This document shows, one piece after another, positions 47,331 to 56,325 of a stretch of DNA of 64,000 bases (the first letter of the stretch is position 1; the number at the start of each line of letters is the position of its first letter). Below the pieces are notes generated by a model. It was not told the origin of the DNA. It was given only the letters and a program-made list of their open reading frames with translations, and did not search any database. The stretch is from Arsukibacterium ikkense (GTDB lineage: Bacteria > Pseudomonadota > Gammaproteobacteria > Enterobacterales > Alteromonadaceae): the NCBI RefSeq assembly GCF_000987775.1, contig NZ_LAHO01000003.1, positions 124,001-188,000 of the forward strand, in the 5' to 3' direction. Both the position numbers and the translations under genes were made by a program.

Positions 47331-47465
47331 AAAGATAAACAGTGATTCTAGCGGAAGGTGCTTCCTTGTTAAACACATAATTGCACTTCGTAGACCTCAA
47401 CAAGACCTTTATCCAAACCCACCTATTAAAAAATCAGCTTCAAAAACCAGCATACCGGCCACAAG

Positions 47466-47780
47466 CTACCGCTTTATCCGTGACCATGCCGGCTCATCAA
47501 AGTAATCATAATCACCCAGCCTCAACGCCTGCTGCCGGCGATCAAACTCTTTAGGCTTGCGCTGCAAAGTGCTGCAACCAAATACCTCCTGGTGTACTTG
47601 CTCCAATAACTGTTGCACTTCAGTGCGGCTGCAAAGCTCCAGTATTTCGCCGGCATGCACAAAGCCTTGTGCTCTGAGCCGCAATTCAGAGGTGTCCTGA
47701 CCAGCCTTGCTGGTCGTGTAGATATCAGTAAACTGCTGTTTTAGCGTGATTAAAAACAACTCGCGTTGGGTGTAGTTCAT
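47466..47780 (-). CDS. hypothetical protein
   Basis: A 104-residue soluble protein, not recognised. The segment ELRLRAQGFVHAGEILELC is helical, and the C-terminus is basic (EPAWSRIKR). AGGGGAC lies upstream of the ATG. It is 9 bases after the 89-residue gene and ends before the sspB promoter region, so the two form an operon divergent from the WYL regulator. Confidence 0.65.
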   Translation of the reverse strand: MNYTQRELFLITLKQQFTDIYTTSKAGQDTSELRLRAQGFVHAGEILELCSRTEVQQLLEQVHQEVFGCSTLQRKPKEFDRRQQALRLGDYDYFDEPAWSRIKR

Positions 47781-47789
47781 GTTGTCCCC

Positions 47790-48059
47790 TTAGTAGCCGT
47801 CCCTGCCTGCTTGCTTAACAGCAAATCTGGCCTGCAAATAACCGGTTCGCGCTAACTCAGTATCAAACTCCAGCACTTTTACAAGCTCAATACCCTCAAG
47901 ATCTTCCGGCTCTAACATACAGGCCATAGTGCTCTCATCAATCACCACTAAAAACCTGGCGTCTTGCTGATAGGTGTATACAGCGCCGCCTTCAACACGC
48001 CGGTACAGCGTCATGGCTGATAGCTCTGGCATTGGTGGTGAACTCGTTTCATTCGGCAT
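47790..48059 (-). CDS. hypothetical protein
   Basis: An 89-residue acidic protein, not recognised. The pattern VYTYQQDARFLVVIDESTMA followed by EDLEGIELVKVLEFDTELARTG suggests a small alpha/beta fold. AGGAAG precedes the ATG. It is cotranscribed with the 104-residue gene and divergent from the WYL regulator. Confidence 0.65.
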   Translation of the reverse strand: MPNETSSPPMPELSAMTLYRRVEGGAVYTYQQDARFLVVIDESTMACMLEPEDLEGIELVKVLEFDTELARTGYLQARFAVKQAGRDGY

Positions 48060-48380
48060 GGCGCTTCCTGGTATTTTCTGGCTTAAAAGCTAAGCGTTAA
48101 TAATTGGCATCCCTGCCAGCTTGTCCCTGTTACATCCTGTTGGCTGCATCCTGCTGCCTTGTCCATTCACTATGTCACTAACAGCGACATGTCATCCCTG
48201 AGCCACCATCTTAGGCAGTTTCTAAATTCACACCATACTGTGCAGATGCCCAGTGTATGTTTTTCAGGCAGGTTAATAGCTGCTGAGTTAAATTATTATT
48301 CCCTTAATCGGTATGATGACTTAGATTGGCTGGACACACAGTGGCTTGATATGCACGTTTTAAGGACAGATAGCACAACT
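48060..48380. other. divergent regulatory region with direct repeats
   Basis: If the WYL gene starts at 48381, this 321-base region has no gene. It holds repeats of the CATCCTG type at 48109 (CATCCCTGCC), 48133 (CATCCTGTTG) and 48147 (CATCCTGCTG), the last two exactly 14 bases apart. A TATGAT -10-like element lies at 48312-48317. Confidence 0.45.
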
Positions 48381-49280
48381 ATGGATGACACTATTAATAA
48401 CCTGCTGCCAAGCGACAACAGCAGAATCGGCTGGCCTATTCGCTGGGAGCTGTTAATGCGCTACCGGTTAATTGAAATTGTTGCGCTATGGGAAGGCCGG
48501 CTAACCACCAACCATTTATGCAACAGCTTTGGTATAGCGCGCCAGCAAGCGTCAAAAGACATTAATGGCTATTTACGCGATGTGGCCCCAGGCAACCTGG
48601 ACTACGACGGCAAACTAAAAGGCTATAAACCCTCGGCTAGTTTTACACCGAAAGTCACCAGTGGCCTGGCAGATGAATACTTGCATGCGCTGGCCAGCAC
48701 TAAAGACTTTGCCCATACCTTTAGCCAACTCGATTTAGGTTTTGCCCATACTGAAATGCTGACACCACCGCTTAGGCAGGTTAATCCGGACATTTTACGC
48801 GCGCTGGTGCAAGCGGCGCGTGAGGGCAAAAAAATTGATATGGGTTATGTCTCGCTCACCTCACCCGATGAAGAAAGCCGTATTATTGCCCCGCACACCC
48901 TGGTGTGCACCCCGCTACGCTGGCATGTGCGTGCTTATTGTGAAAAAAACCTGGAATATCGTGATTTTGTGTTAAGCCGCTTTCGCAGCATTAATGGCAT
49001 TGAAGGCGATGCTGACATGACCAAAGCGCAGGATGAACGCTGGAACAGCAAAATTGATATCGTGCTGGTGCCAGATTCCAGGTTAAGCGACTACCAGAAA
49101 GCCATTATCGCCGAAGATTACAACATGACCGACGGTAAAAGGGTGATACCGGTACGCTCAGCCTTAGTGCCCTACGCTGTGCAGGCGCTAAACCTGGACT
49201 TAGCCAAAATAGAAGCGCGCCCGGAGGCGCAGCAAATTATGGTGGCGAATTTAGATGAGGTTAAGCGGCATGCGTTTTAG
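48381..49280 (+). CDS. WYL-domain transcriptional regulator (BrxR/CapW-like)
   Basis: A 299-residue regulator. The N-terminal winged helix (RYRLIEIVALWEGRLTTNHL with GIARQQASKDINGYL) precedes a WYL domain (about 125-215; IIAPHTLVCTPLRWHVRAYC) and a C-terminal domain. Such BrxR-type repressors control phage-defence loci. The ATG at 48381 gives a length usual for the family; the frame is open to a TTG at 48159, but that leader has no family resemblance. It may control the divergent small genes, the sspB operon or both. Bases 49205-49238 of this gene are repeated exactly at 56326. Confidence 0.78.
   Translation: MDDTINNLLPSDNSRIGWPIRWELLMRYRLIEIVALWEGRLTTNHLCNSFGIARQQASKDINGYLRDVAPGNLDYDGKLKGYKPSASFTPKVTSGLADEYLHALASTKDFAHTFSQLDLGFAHTEMLTPPLRQVNPDILRALVQAAREGKKIDMGYVSLTSPDEESRIIAPHTLVCTPLRWHVRAYCEKNLEYRDFVLSRFRSINGIEGDADMTKAQDERWNSKIDIVLVPDSRLSDYQKAIIAEDYNMTDGKRVIPVRSALVPYAVQALNLDLAKIEARPEAQQIMVANLDEVKRHAF
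49205..49238 (+). repeat. left copy of a perfect 34-bp direct repeat
   Basis: Lies inside the WYL gene near its 3' end (encoding KIEARPEAQQI). The other copy is at 56326-56359, same orientation. Similarity extends a few bases upstream (GACTTAGCC against GACTTGGCG). The pair frames the gene cluster 49355-56226. Confidence 0.9.
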
Positions 49281-49354
49281 CGACTTAACAAACATAGCTG
49301 GCATTTTTTCGATGAAAGAAGCAAATATTTTTGACAGCGCCTTAACAGATAACC

Positions 49355-50608
49355 TTAAAAATCTTTATTGAGCTTTTGCTGATTGAGGCTGGCCGATGGC
49401 ACAATATACAATTGAAACCAATTGATAAAATCAGAGAATAAAGATGCGAGCTTAACTTTTTTAAATTCATTCAGGACTGCTAAATTCTCCCGGTAAATCA
49501 TTTCCACAAGAGTTTGTGATTCTATTGTTAAGCAGCTTGTAGCAAATAGATGTCGGGAGATCAGCTTTAACATCAAATTGGTATCTTTAATAATCTGCTC
49601 AGTTCTATTCAGGCGTTCAGAAAGATGTTTAGAGAAAACCTCATATGAACAACAATTGCTGCAATATGTTTCAACCAGTGCATAACCAAGAATATCGCCA
49701 GTTAACTTGCGGATATCGTGGGTATCAAAGCTTTCTTTTCGCTCATGTTTTAGAAGTGGAGCGGTATTAAATAACCTGAACCCTCTACTTTTTGCTGATA
49801 CCCCCATAAGCATATCGCTACGACGACTCACCATATTATGAGTTACTATCGCTGAGTTCTTAATCAGTAAAACTGCGGGGTTAAAAATTAAAGTGGCACC
49901 TCCACGCTCACGGCCTGTAGCCGGAAAAATATCATTACGAATACGTACCGGCCGGGTAGTTTCTTTTCCTACCAATAATGCGCGGAAAAATTCTTGCCAG
50001 TTAATCGCCTTAACATCCAGACAGGCGGGCTGAAACTCGTCTCGACGATAGCTGTAATAATCATGATGCCAATGAAGTAAGTGATGGGTATTCGTGTCAG
50101 CTACTGAGACGCTCTGAAGAAACGCAGAAACTTTACTATCAAGATGAACTTCTTTTTCCTCTGATAATGCGAGTAACACATCTAACAGCGGACTAGCCCT
50201 CGTGTACTCTTTGGGAATTGGCGAATCGCCCAGTAGTGCGCTAAAAGCCATATCGCAATTTTGCTCAATCAGGTCAGAAATTAGTTTGCTAAAATCAGCT
50301 TCTCGCATAACCCACTTTAAATCATCATCCAGTACGATCCCTAGGCCACCATGAGCTACCATTTGCTTGTGCAGAAAAACCTGACAAATGTTTCTTGACT
50401 CGTGAATTGACAAAAATGATTTTTTGCAATCTATAAGATTAAAAGGCAAAGCATTATGCAATGCAGCACTACCTGAATAAACGTCATCAGCTCCGATAAG
50501 TAAAGCGTGAAATGATAAGTCCCACCCAATTAACGTATTCTGTATTGAGAAAATCAGTTCATTGGCAGCGGTTAAACTTGTTGTAGTGAACACCACATGC
50601 AATTTCAT
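49355..50608 (-). CDS. possible glycosyltransferase-like protein
   Basis: A 417-residue soluble protein, not assigned to a family. The N-terminal half begins with alternating strands (MKLHVVFTTTSLTAANELIFS), followed by GGLGIVLDDDLKW, which could be the metal-binding DxD region of a GT-A glycosyltransferase. The rest has DIRKLTGDILGYALVETYCSNCCSYEVF with a Cys cluster. Its start overlaps the M20 gene by 4 bases (ATGA). The gene is the last of the minus-strand operon that begins at 53851. Substrate unknown. Confidence 0.55.
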   Translation of the reverse strand: MKLHVVFTTTSLTAANELIFSIQNTLIGWDLSFHALLIGADDVYSGSAALHNALPFNLIDCKKSFLSIHESRNICQVFLHKQMVAHGGLGIVLDDDLKWVMREADFSKLISDLIEQNCDMAFSALLGDSPIPKEYTRASPLLDVLLALSEEKEVHLDSKVSAFLQSVSVADTNTHHLLHWHHDYYSYRRDEFQPACLDVKAINWQEFFRALLVGKETTRPVRIRNDIFPATGRERGGATLIFNPAVLLIKNSAIVTHNMVSRRSDMLMGVSAKSRGFRLFNTAPLLKHERKESFDTHDIRKLTGDILGYALVETYCSNCCSYEVFSKHLSERLNRTEQIIKDTNLMLKLISRHLFATSCLTIESQTLVEMIYRENLAVLNEFKKVKLASLFSDFINWFQLYIVPSASLNQQKLNKDF

Positions 50609-51450
50609 GAATAATTCTCTAACAAACTACTTGTAGCATATGAAGTTAAAAACAATTCGAACTGCTGCTGATGCTTTGACAATTTATCTACCGCTAAAGA
50701 CTCGTTATTTTTATGAATATTATGAAGCTTGTCATTTGGACCAAACCCAATGTAAACAGTGTCATGAGAGATATTACGCAGCAAAGGACAACTAGAAATA
50801 CCCATTAACTTATTAAGATGACGGCATTCAAATCTGACTTCGCCCAAACAAGCGCTAATTAATTTCTGGTAGTTAGTTAAAGTATCAAAATGTAACCCGG
50901 GAGACCATAAAAAAGCTATTTGCTCATCCGAGTCAATATCATTAAAACCAGTTTCATCAACTACCACCTTGCAACCAAAATTTGCTATCGCTTTGGCGAA
51001 AACAGAGTTTGCAACTGGCTCAGCTCTATGTACTTCTTCCTCACCTTGAATTAGCCAAAGTATTTCCGGGCAGGGAGCATGGGCATCAATTAGTGACTTA
51101 ACTGCAAACAATCGAGCGCTTAATGGTCCTTTATTGTCAGCAATCCCTCTGCCAAAATAACGGCCATTAATCAATTCCAGTTGAAACGGGTTTTGACTAA
51201 GCCATTGCCGCTCCTTGTTAACTGTTGCGACATCATAATGACCATAAATTAAAATTTTACGGTCAGACTTGAATCCCTTCCGATGAGCAACGATAACAGG
51301 TTGATTCGTGAAATCCTTCCCTTGAACCGAGACTTTGAAATGCATATTAGTTAAGAAATCGGTCAGCATAGTTAATGCAGTTTCATTGCCCTCCACGTTA
51401 TTTTCTGTAGATTCTGCATCAATGAGTTTTTCTAAAAACACGTTAAACAT
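50605..51450 (-). CDS. minimal M20-family metallohydrolase
   Basis: A 281-residue M20 (ArgE/DapE/carboxypeptidase G2-like) protein. Zinc and catalytic residues are kept: GHYDV, GRGIADNKGP, the Glu pair in IQGEEEV, DETGF, and the C-terminal His in LHNIHKNNES. M20 proteins are usually near 400 residues; the lid/dimerisation domain between DETGF and the final His is reduced to a short stretch, so this is a stripped-down catalytic domain. It likely hydrolyses an amide or peptide bond on a small product. It is 79 bases after the deacetylase gene. Confidence 0.78.
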   Translation of the reverse strand: MFNVFLEKLIDAESTENNVEGNETALTMLTDFLTNMHFKVSVQGKDFTNQPVIVAHRKGFKSDRKILIYGHYDVATVNKERQWLSQNPFQLELINGRYFGRGIADNKGPLSARLFAVKSLIDAHAPCPEILWLIQGEEEVHRAEPVANSVFAKAIANFGCKVVVDETGFNDIDSDEQIAFLWSPGLHFDTLTNYQKLISACLGEVRFECRHLNKLMGISSCPLLRNISHDTVYIGFGPNDKLHNIHKNNESLAVDKLSKHQQQFELFLTSYATSSLLENYS

Positions 51451-51529
51451 ACTGAATTTTATCCATGTGTGACAAAAACCGTTTTATCTAAAGCCAAGTT
51501 ATACAAAGTGAATAGGCTAACTGCTAAGA

Positions 51530-52327
51530 TCATGAAATCCCGACATTACCTTCAACTACCCACTTCCGACGCCAAACGCCCACCACCTCTGTCTGTTGAT
51601 CAACAGTGAGGTATACAGAACTAAAATCTGATGCCAGAGCTAACACTGAGTGGTTGAATTTACCATGCGGAAAACATAATGGTGGTTTTGACTTCTGCCC
51701 CAAATGTTCTAGCCAGCGAGCGGATTCTGACAGCTCGGAGAGTAAACTAGTAGTGCCTAGTTGAGTAAACAATCTGTGGCTAACGCCATGAATTCCCAGT
51801 TCTATCCCGCGCTCAGAATAGAATCTTATCTGTTCTTCGTTCATAAAAATACCCGGGGAATCCTGCTTGATGTTAAACCATCGCTGACGCAGCCATCGAT
51901 AGCGGTCTGAAGCTATAACGCGAAGTAAACGTTTAAGACGACCGGTTAACAGAGAGCGTCTGGTATCGTCAGGAATACTATCTGTATTCATATAGTGCTG
52001 GGCCATATCATCTATAGGAGAGAAACCTTGCTGCACAAACTGTTTAACCGGAAAAAGTGTTGCTGTCATTTTTCGACGTAATATTTCATCTAAGGCTTCA
52101 ACGTTGTCAATGTAGCCATCATCAAAAGTCAGAAATATAGCTGAGTCCGGGATCGCATGTGCCAAAGCACTGGCCGGAAGCGTTACTAACCCCTTTGCTT
52201 CAATTTCATCCAGCAAGGTAACAAAGCGCTGCCAACTGATCGCAGTTTTTCGCTGAAAGTAGTAATTATCGGCATCAAACACAGGCAGAACCCGATGCAG
52301 CATTAAAATTTCTGGATTATGCGACAT
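51530..52327 (-). CDS. polysaccharide deacetylase family (NodB-like) protein
   Basis: A 265-residue protein of the carbohydrate esterase 4 type. The catalytic FLTFDDGYIDN is at about 75-85 and the His motif in ELGIHGVSHRLF at about 180. It removes acetyl (or similar) groups from sugars or amines. No signal peptide is seen, so it should act in the cytoplasm. The ATG at 52327 (MSHNPEILMLHRV) overlaps the propeller gene by 11 bases; an in-frame start at 52384 lies inside that gene. Confidence 0.82.
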   Translation of the reverse strand: MSHNPEILMLHRVLPVFDADNYYFQRKTAISWQRFVTLLDEIEAKGLVTLPASALAHAIPDSAIFLTFDDGYIDNVEALDEILRRKMTATLFPVKQFVQQGFSPIDDMAQHYMNTDSIPDDTRRSLLTGRLKRLLRVIASDRYRWLRQRWFNIKQDSPGIFMNEEQIRFYSERGIELGIHGVSHRLFTQLGTTSLLSELSESARWLEHLGQKSKPPLCFPHGKFNHSVLALASDFSSVYLTVDQQTEVVGVWRRKWVVEGNVGIS

Positions 52328-53279
52328 AAGGTTCGGCCTGAATAAATGTAAAAATCCGACTTCCATCGCGATTGGTAAAATCAAAGAAAAACTCTACATC
52401 CATAGAATTTAAGTTCAGTTGGTAAATACCTGTTTTTGTTGTAGCTGAAGGCACTTTTAACCAGGCTGTTCTTTCAGTGATTTCTTTAACTGCGGTAATA
52501 CCAATAAAGATTTTATTATTTAAAATGGCTAAGCCACGGCACCAGCCTTTGAATGGTCCTCTATCTGCCATATCAATTACTTCCACAAACCGCAAAGGGA
52601 AAGCCAGCGTAGATCTGTAGACTTTGCCGGCAACGGTAGTAACCCAGATAGAATCAGCATGGATAAAACCATCGTGAGGCTGTGTATCAAACTCGTTGCT
52701 AACTACCTCACCTGTTAGTGCGTCAATCAAAACTTTTTGCTTAAAACAGGTAATTAACAGGCGGCCGTCTACCATAATACTGTGATTGATATGGTAGTTA
52801 TCAGGTACTTTTCGACGAAAGAATTCAGTATTCTGCTGAGGTCGATCATAGTATTTGCCACGAATTTTATAGTTTCCCAATATCCTGTCATTCAAATCAG
52901 AATCAGAGAGCATGCCATGTCGCGTGTTGAAACTTAGATTACCATTCAAAACATCAACACTATCCCGGCCAGTGTTGGATACCAAGATCTGGTTGCTAAC
53001 GACGCTCACTTGATGCAGATCGTTAAATTCATTATCTTGCAGTAACGCAGTGACTGAATAATCGGAACTGTTTATCAACCATACCTGATTAAAGTCACAA
53101 GCAACTAGCACCCCCTCTTTCAACCAAGCCAAGCCTGTAATACCTTTGCCATCGACAGCTCGTTCTGAAACTGTCTCCTGATAAAACACCCGGTTCTTTT
53201 GGCCAGTAACTGTATCTAGTATCCAGATTTCACTGCGCGGTAACCCCTGAAAATAACTGATTGGAACTAGTAGCTTCAT
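52317..53279 (-). CDS. beta-propeller protein of unknown function
   Basis: A 320-residue protein with repeated four-strand blades (for example GLAWLKEGVLVACDFNQVWLIN and VSVVSNQILVSNTGRDSVDVL), like YncE/NHL-type propellers. No signal peptide is seen. Propellers of this kind often are scaffolds or enzymes in small-molecule pathways; the role here is unknown. The start overlaps the LOG gene by 4 bases (ATGA), and the end overlaps the deacetylase gene by 11. Confidence 0.68.
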   Translation of the reverse strand: MKLLVPISYFQGLPRSEIWILDTVTGQKNRVFYQETVSERAVDGKGITGLAWLKEGVLVACDFNQVWLINSSDYSVTALLQDNEFNDLHQVSVVSNQILVSNTGRDSVDVLNGNLSFNTRHGMLSDSDLNDRILGNYKIRGKYYDRPQQNTEFFRRKVPDNYHINHSIMVDGRLLITCFKQKVLIDALTGEVVSNEFDTQPHDGFIHADSIWVTTVAGKVYRSTLAFPLRFVEVIDMADRGPFKGWCRGLAILNNKIFIGITAVKEITERTAWLKVPSATTKTGIYQLNLNSMDVEFFFDFTNRDGSRIFTFIQAEPYVA

Positions 53280-53851
53280 CGGTTATGACCGCTACCTATG
53301 ACACCACTTTTATCAGTATGAGTTTCCAGAACTTTTAAAAGTGTAATAACTTCACTTACTGAATGCGCATGATATACACGGGCATTTTCACGTTGGTCAA
53401 GATAGTCATCTGTAATTTTATCAGCCCAACCACCAGAGCCTTTTAACAAAATAACAGGTTTATTAATTTGAGAAGCAAGTGCGACCTCACTTAACGTTCC
53501 TGCACCGCCCCCTATTACGATTGTAGCGAAGCCACTGGCGACAACAAGTTGATTTCTGCCTACATCTAATCCAGTAGGTATGACGATATCAATATATTCA
53601 TTAGCTTGTGCGGCATCAAAGGATGGAAGTATGCCGACTGTAACGCCCGATGTTTCAGCACATTGCTTAAACCCCCGGCAGGCTGCCTCCATGACACCGC
53701 CTAAACCACCACAGACAAGGCTGTAGCCATTTTTTGCTATAAGCATACCAAGTTCGCTACTCAGCTCCCTGATTACAGGATCTAAAATTCTGGCATTTCC
53801 CACCAAAGAAACTTGTTTGGACCGAAAAAGCTTATTGTTATTGTTGGTCAT
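53276..53851 (-). CDS. LOG/TIGR00725-type nucleotide-binding protein
   Basis: A 191-residue SLOG-fold protein. The Rossmann-like start VSLVGNARILDP, the glycine-rich GYSLVCGGLGGVMEAACRG, and the LOG signature IGGGAGTLSEVALA are clear. Relatives bind nucleotides or molybdenum cofactor, or cleave cytokinin-type nucleotides. It is the first gene of the minus-strand operon, separated by 210 bases from the divergent asparagine-synthetase-like gene. Its presence suggests that a nucleotide is consumed or made in the pathway. Confidence 0.8.
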   Translation of the reverse strand: MTNNNNKLFRSKQVSLVGNARILDPVIRELSSELGMLIAKNGYSLVCGGLGGVMEAACRGFKQCAETSGVTVGILPSFDAAQANEYIDIVIPTGLDVGRNQLVVASGFATIVIGGGAGTLSEVALASQINKPVILLKGSGGWADKITDDYLDQRENARVYHAHSVSEVITLLKVLETHTDKSGVIGSGHNR

Positions 53852-54061
53852 CCCTGAAAACTTTACACCCCATTAAATTTTTTTGAATAACACATACAGA
53901 TTTTGCACCTGATAATGCGTAAAATTGATGCCAATTATGCCACATAAAAAGCCTAAAAAAGGAAAATTTAGCGAGTATGTTTTTTAACCGATTGGACTAT
54001 CGCTCAACGAAAAGCTACGGCGAGTCTGCCCTGACTCAGATGAAATTGTGGAGTCATTAAT

Positions 54062-55513
54062 ATGTGCGGCATTATTTTATTACGTGGCCCTGAAGCGCAA
54101 AGTCGCCTTCCTCAAATACTTGCTAAAATGCAGCATAGAGGACCAGATAGCCAACACTGCTGGTCAAGCGAAAACGGAAAATTAGCTATAGGATTTAGCC
54201 GCCTAGCCATTAACGATACCAGTGAAAATGGTAGTCAACCATACCACCACATAAACCTTGTAGGCGCTTTTAATGGTGAGATATATAATTTTAAAAATTT
54301 AATCAAAGAATTTGGCCTACCCCCTGATATTGAATGCGACACGCATGTTGTACTCCCTATTTACGCCAAAATTTCACACGAAGTGTTGACAAAGTTGGAT
54401 GGCTTTTATTCTGGTGTTATCTACAAAAAAAATACAGAGACGGCAATACTGTTTCGCGATCACATTGGAAAAAAGCCCTTATTCTATGGTGTGTCGGGTA
54501 CTGAAATTTTTGTTAGTAGTGAATTAAAGGTATTTGACGAAATTAGCTGGTTTGAACATGTACCGCTAGGTATCAGTCGACTTGATTTTAAGTCAGCATC
54601 TTTAAGCCATAGGCGTAAACATAAGCTTGTAAAACTTCAGCGAGGTAATACCCTTGTTGCGGCGCTAACTCAGGCGGTTGCCAAACGTTTGCCGGCAACT
54701 GAGCAGCCAACAGGGCTGTTTTTAAGTGGTGGCCTGGATAGCTCTATTATCGCTGCCATTAGCCAGCATATGCGTAATGATATTGTTTACTTTGCACTAG
54801 GCAATAATGGCAGTACCGATATACAGATGGTGCAGTTACTAGCTGACCATTTAAATTTGCAACACGTACGTTATATTCCATTGCCAACTCCTGGGCAGAT
54901 GTCTGATTTAATCCGAAAGATTGTGCGCGCTACAGAAAGTTATAACCCTTCTATTGTAAGCAATGGCCTCGCAACATACTTGCTGGCTGCTGCAGCCAGC
55001 AGCGAGGGTATAAAAGTTGTTATTACCGGTGAAGGTGCCGATGAGCTATTCGCCGGCTACCATCAGTATCTTCCTGAAAGAGAATGGCGCGTAATGCAAA
55101 CAGCATTGTTGAACGACATGCACTTTACCGAATTGCGCCGCTTAGACTTGTGTAGCATGGCACATAGTGTTGAAGCCAGGTGTCCATTTCTGGATAAAAA
55201 AGTGCGAGAAATTGCGCAGAATATGCCATTCAAAGATTACTATTCTGCAGGCACTAACAAATCAGCGCTGCGAAATTTATTTGCTGATTTACTACCTGCG
55301 CAAATTGCTTTAAGACCAAAAACCTCTTTTGACGTTGGCAGCGGCATTCGCGCCATGGTAATAAATCATCTTAGTAAAAGTGGCAAATCCGAAAAAGAAG
55401 CGCTTAGGGATATATGGCTTCAGGAATTTAACTTTTGCCCAGAACACACCTACTTTCATCGCTACCCGGTATTTGATGAAGCTATATCCAAGCGCGGAGC
55501 GAAACACCGATGA
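54062..55513 (+). CDS. asparagine synthetase-like amidotransferase (short form)
   Basis: A 483-residue class II amidotransferase. The catalytic Cys2 (MCGIILL) is followed by MQHRGPDS, FNGEIYNF, then a synthetase domain with PP-loop LSGGLDSS (about 222-228), GEGADELFAGY and SVEARCPFLD. AsnB is usually 550 residues or more, so this is short. AsnB-like enzymes in natural-product clusters join or amidate carboxylates, so the substrate may not be aspartate. GGAG precedes the ATG. It overlaps the next gene by 4 bases. Confidence 0.88.
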   Translation: MCGIILLRGPEAQSRLPQILAKMQHRGPDSQHCWSSENGKLAIGFSRLAINDTSENGSQPYHHINLVGAFNGEIYNFKNLIKEFGLPPDIECDTHVVLPIYAKISHEVLTKLDGFYSGVIYKKNTETAILFRDHIGKKPLFYGVSGTEIFVSSELKVFDEISWFEHVPLGISRLDFKSASLSHRRKHKLVKLQRGNTLVAALTQAVAKRLPATEQPTGLFLSGGLDSSIIAAISQHMRNDIVYFALGNNGSTDIQMVQLLADHLNLQHVRYIPLPTPGQMSDLIRKIVRATESYNPSIVSNGLATYLLAAAASSEGIKVVITGEGADELFAGYHQYLPEREWRVMQTALLNDMHFTELRRLDLCSMAHSVEARCPFLDKKVREIAQNMPFKDYYSAGTNKSALRNLFADLLPAQIALRPKTSFDVGSGIRAMVINHLSKSGKSEKEALRDIWLQEFNFCPEHTYFHRYPVFDEAISKRGAKHR

Positions 55514-56226
55514 GCCAAAATGCAAAGCAGCAACTGGCTTTAGCTGAACGCATCCTGATGCAACAGTTTCAAAGTCAGCCATTTCATAATTTGTACCATT
55601 TGTTAAAAGTTGTCCCTATAAACCCTGCCTATGGTGGCACTTGTTCTGATAAAACAAAAAGCTACTTGGGCGCATTGGAAAAAGCAGGTATTGAAGGTTG
55701 TCTGCATTCTGCAAGAATTGGTGGTAAAGAAATTCACCGCTTAGTAAGAGTGGTTATTGGCAACCACACCTACTTCGCAGACGTCGGCAATGGCTGGCCA
55801 GCTATAAAACTTTTCCCGGCAGATCGCCCTGTTGAGTACAACTGCTTTGGCATGCGATACAGAAGTGAGATAGATCATCAGGTGATGAACATTTTTCTGC
55901 TGAAAAAAGGGATAGAGAAACTCCAAATGCAGTTAGATCTTAAACCTAAATGCCCTGTTGAGATCCAGCAATGCATTGACAACCGTTTTGCGGCTGACAA
56001 CTACTATCCGTTCAGCAATAGCTTAAGATTTTCCATGATAGTAGATGACAGATTTTTATTTATCCGTGATGCCGTATTGAGTATTTATAGTAAAAAAAAT
56101 TATGAGGAGGTACCAAATATTAACCAGAATAATATTGCCTTGCTAGTTGAACAGTACTTTCGATTTGACATTAATGCGATTTTATCTGGCAAGCCACTTC
56201 CTAACCCGGCTAAAATTCTCCAATAA
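55510..56226 (+). CDS. arylamine N-acetyltransferase-fold protein
   Basis: A 238-residue protein resembling arylamine N-acetyltransferase. The Cys-His-Asp triad can be placed at Cys45 (YGGTCSDKT), His76 (EIHRLVRV) and Asp91 (YFADVGNGWP); the last spacing of 15 residues equals that of true NATs. In such folds a thioester intermediate transfers an acyl group to an amine, or closes an amide. It overlaps the asparagine-synthetase-like gene by 4 bases, so both probably act on one product. Family assignment is from these motifs only. Confidence 0.65.
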   Translation: MSQNAKQQLALAERILMQQFQSQPFHNLYHLLKVVPINPAYGGTCSDKTKSYLGALEKAGIEGCLHSARIGGKEIHRLVRVVIGNHTYFADVGNGWPAIKLFPADRPVEYNCFGMRYRSEIDHQVMNIFLLKKGIEKLQMQLDLKPKCPVEIQQCIDNRFAADNYYPFSNSLRFSMIVDDRFLFIRDAVLSIYSKKNYEEVPNINQNNIALLVEQYFRFDINAILSGKPLPNPAKILQ

Positions 56227-56325
56227 AATTTTTTGTTTTTAAAGCCTTTCTTTTAAATAAGTTAAAAAGGACGCGTAACTGCAACCACAATCTGTAGTGT
56301 GGCAGTTCTGAATTCAGACTTGGCG

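Noticed and set aside
48159..48380. TTG start of the WYL gene at 48159, adding 74 residues
   Set aside because: The leader has no family resemblance and no ribosome binding site; start at 48381 gives the family length. Not fully excluded.
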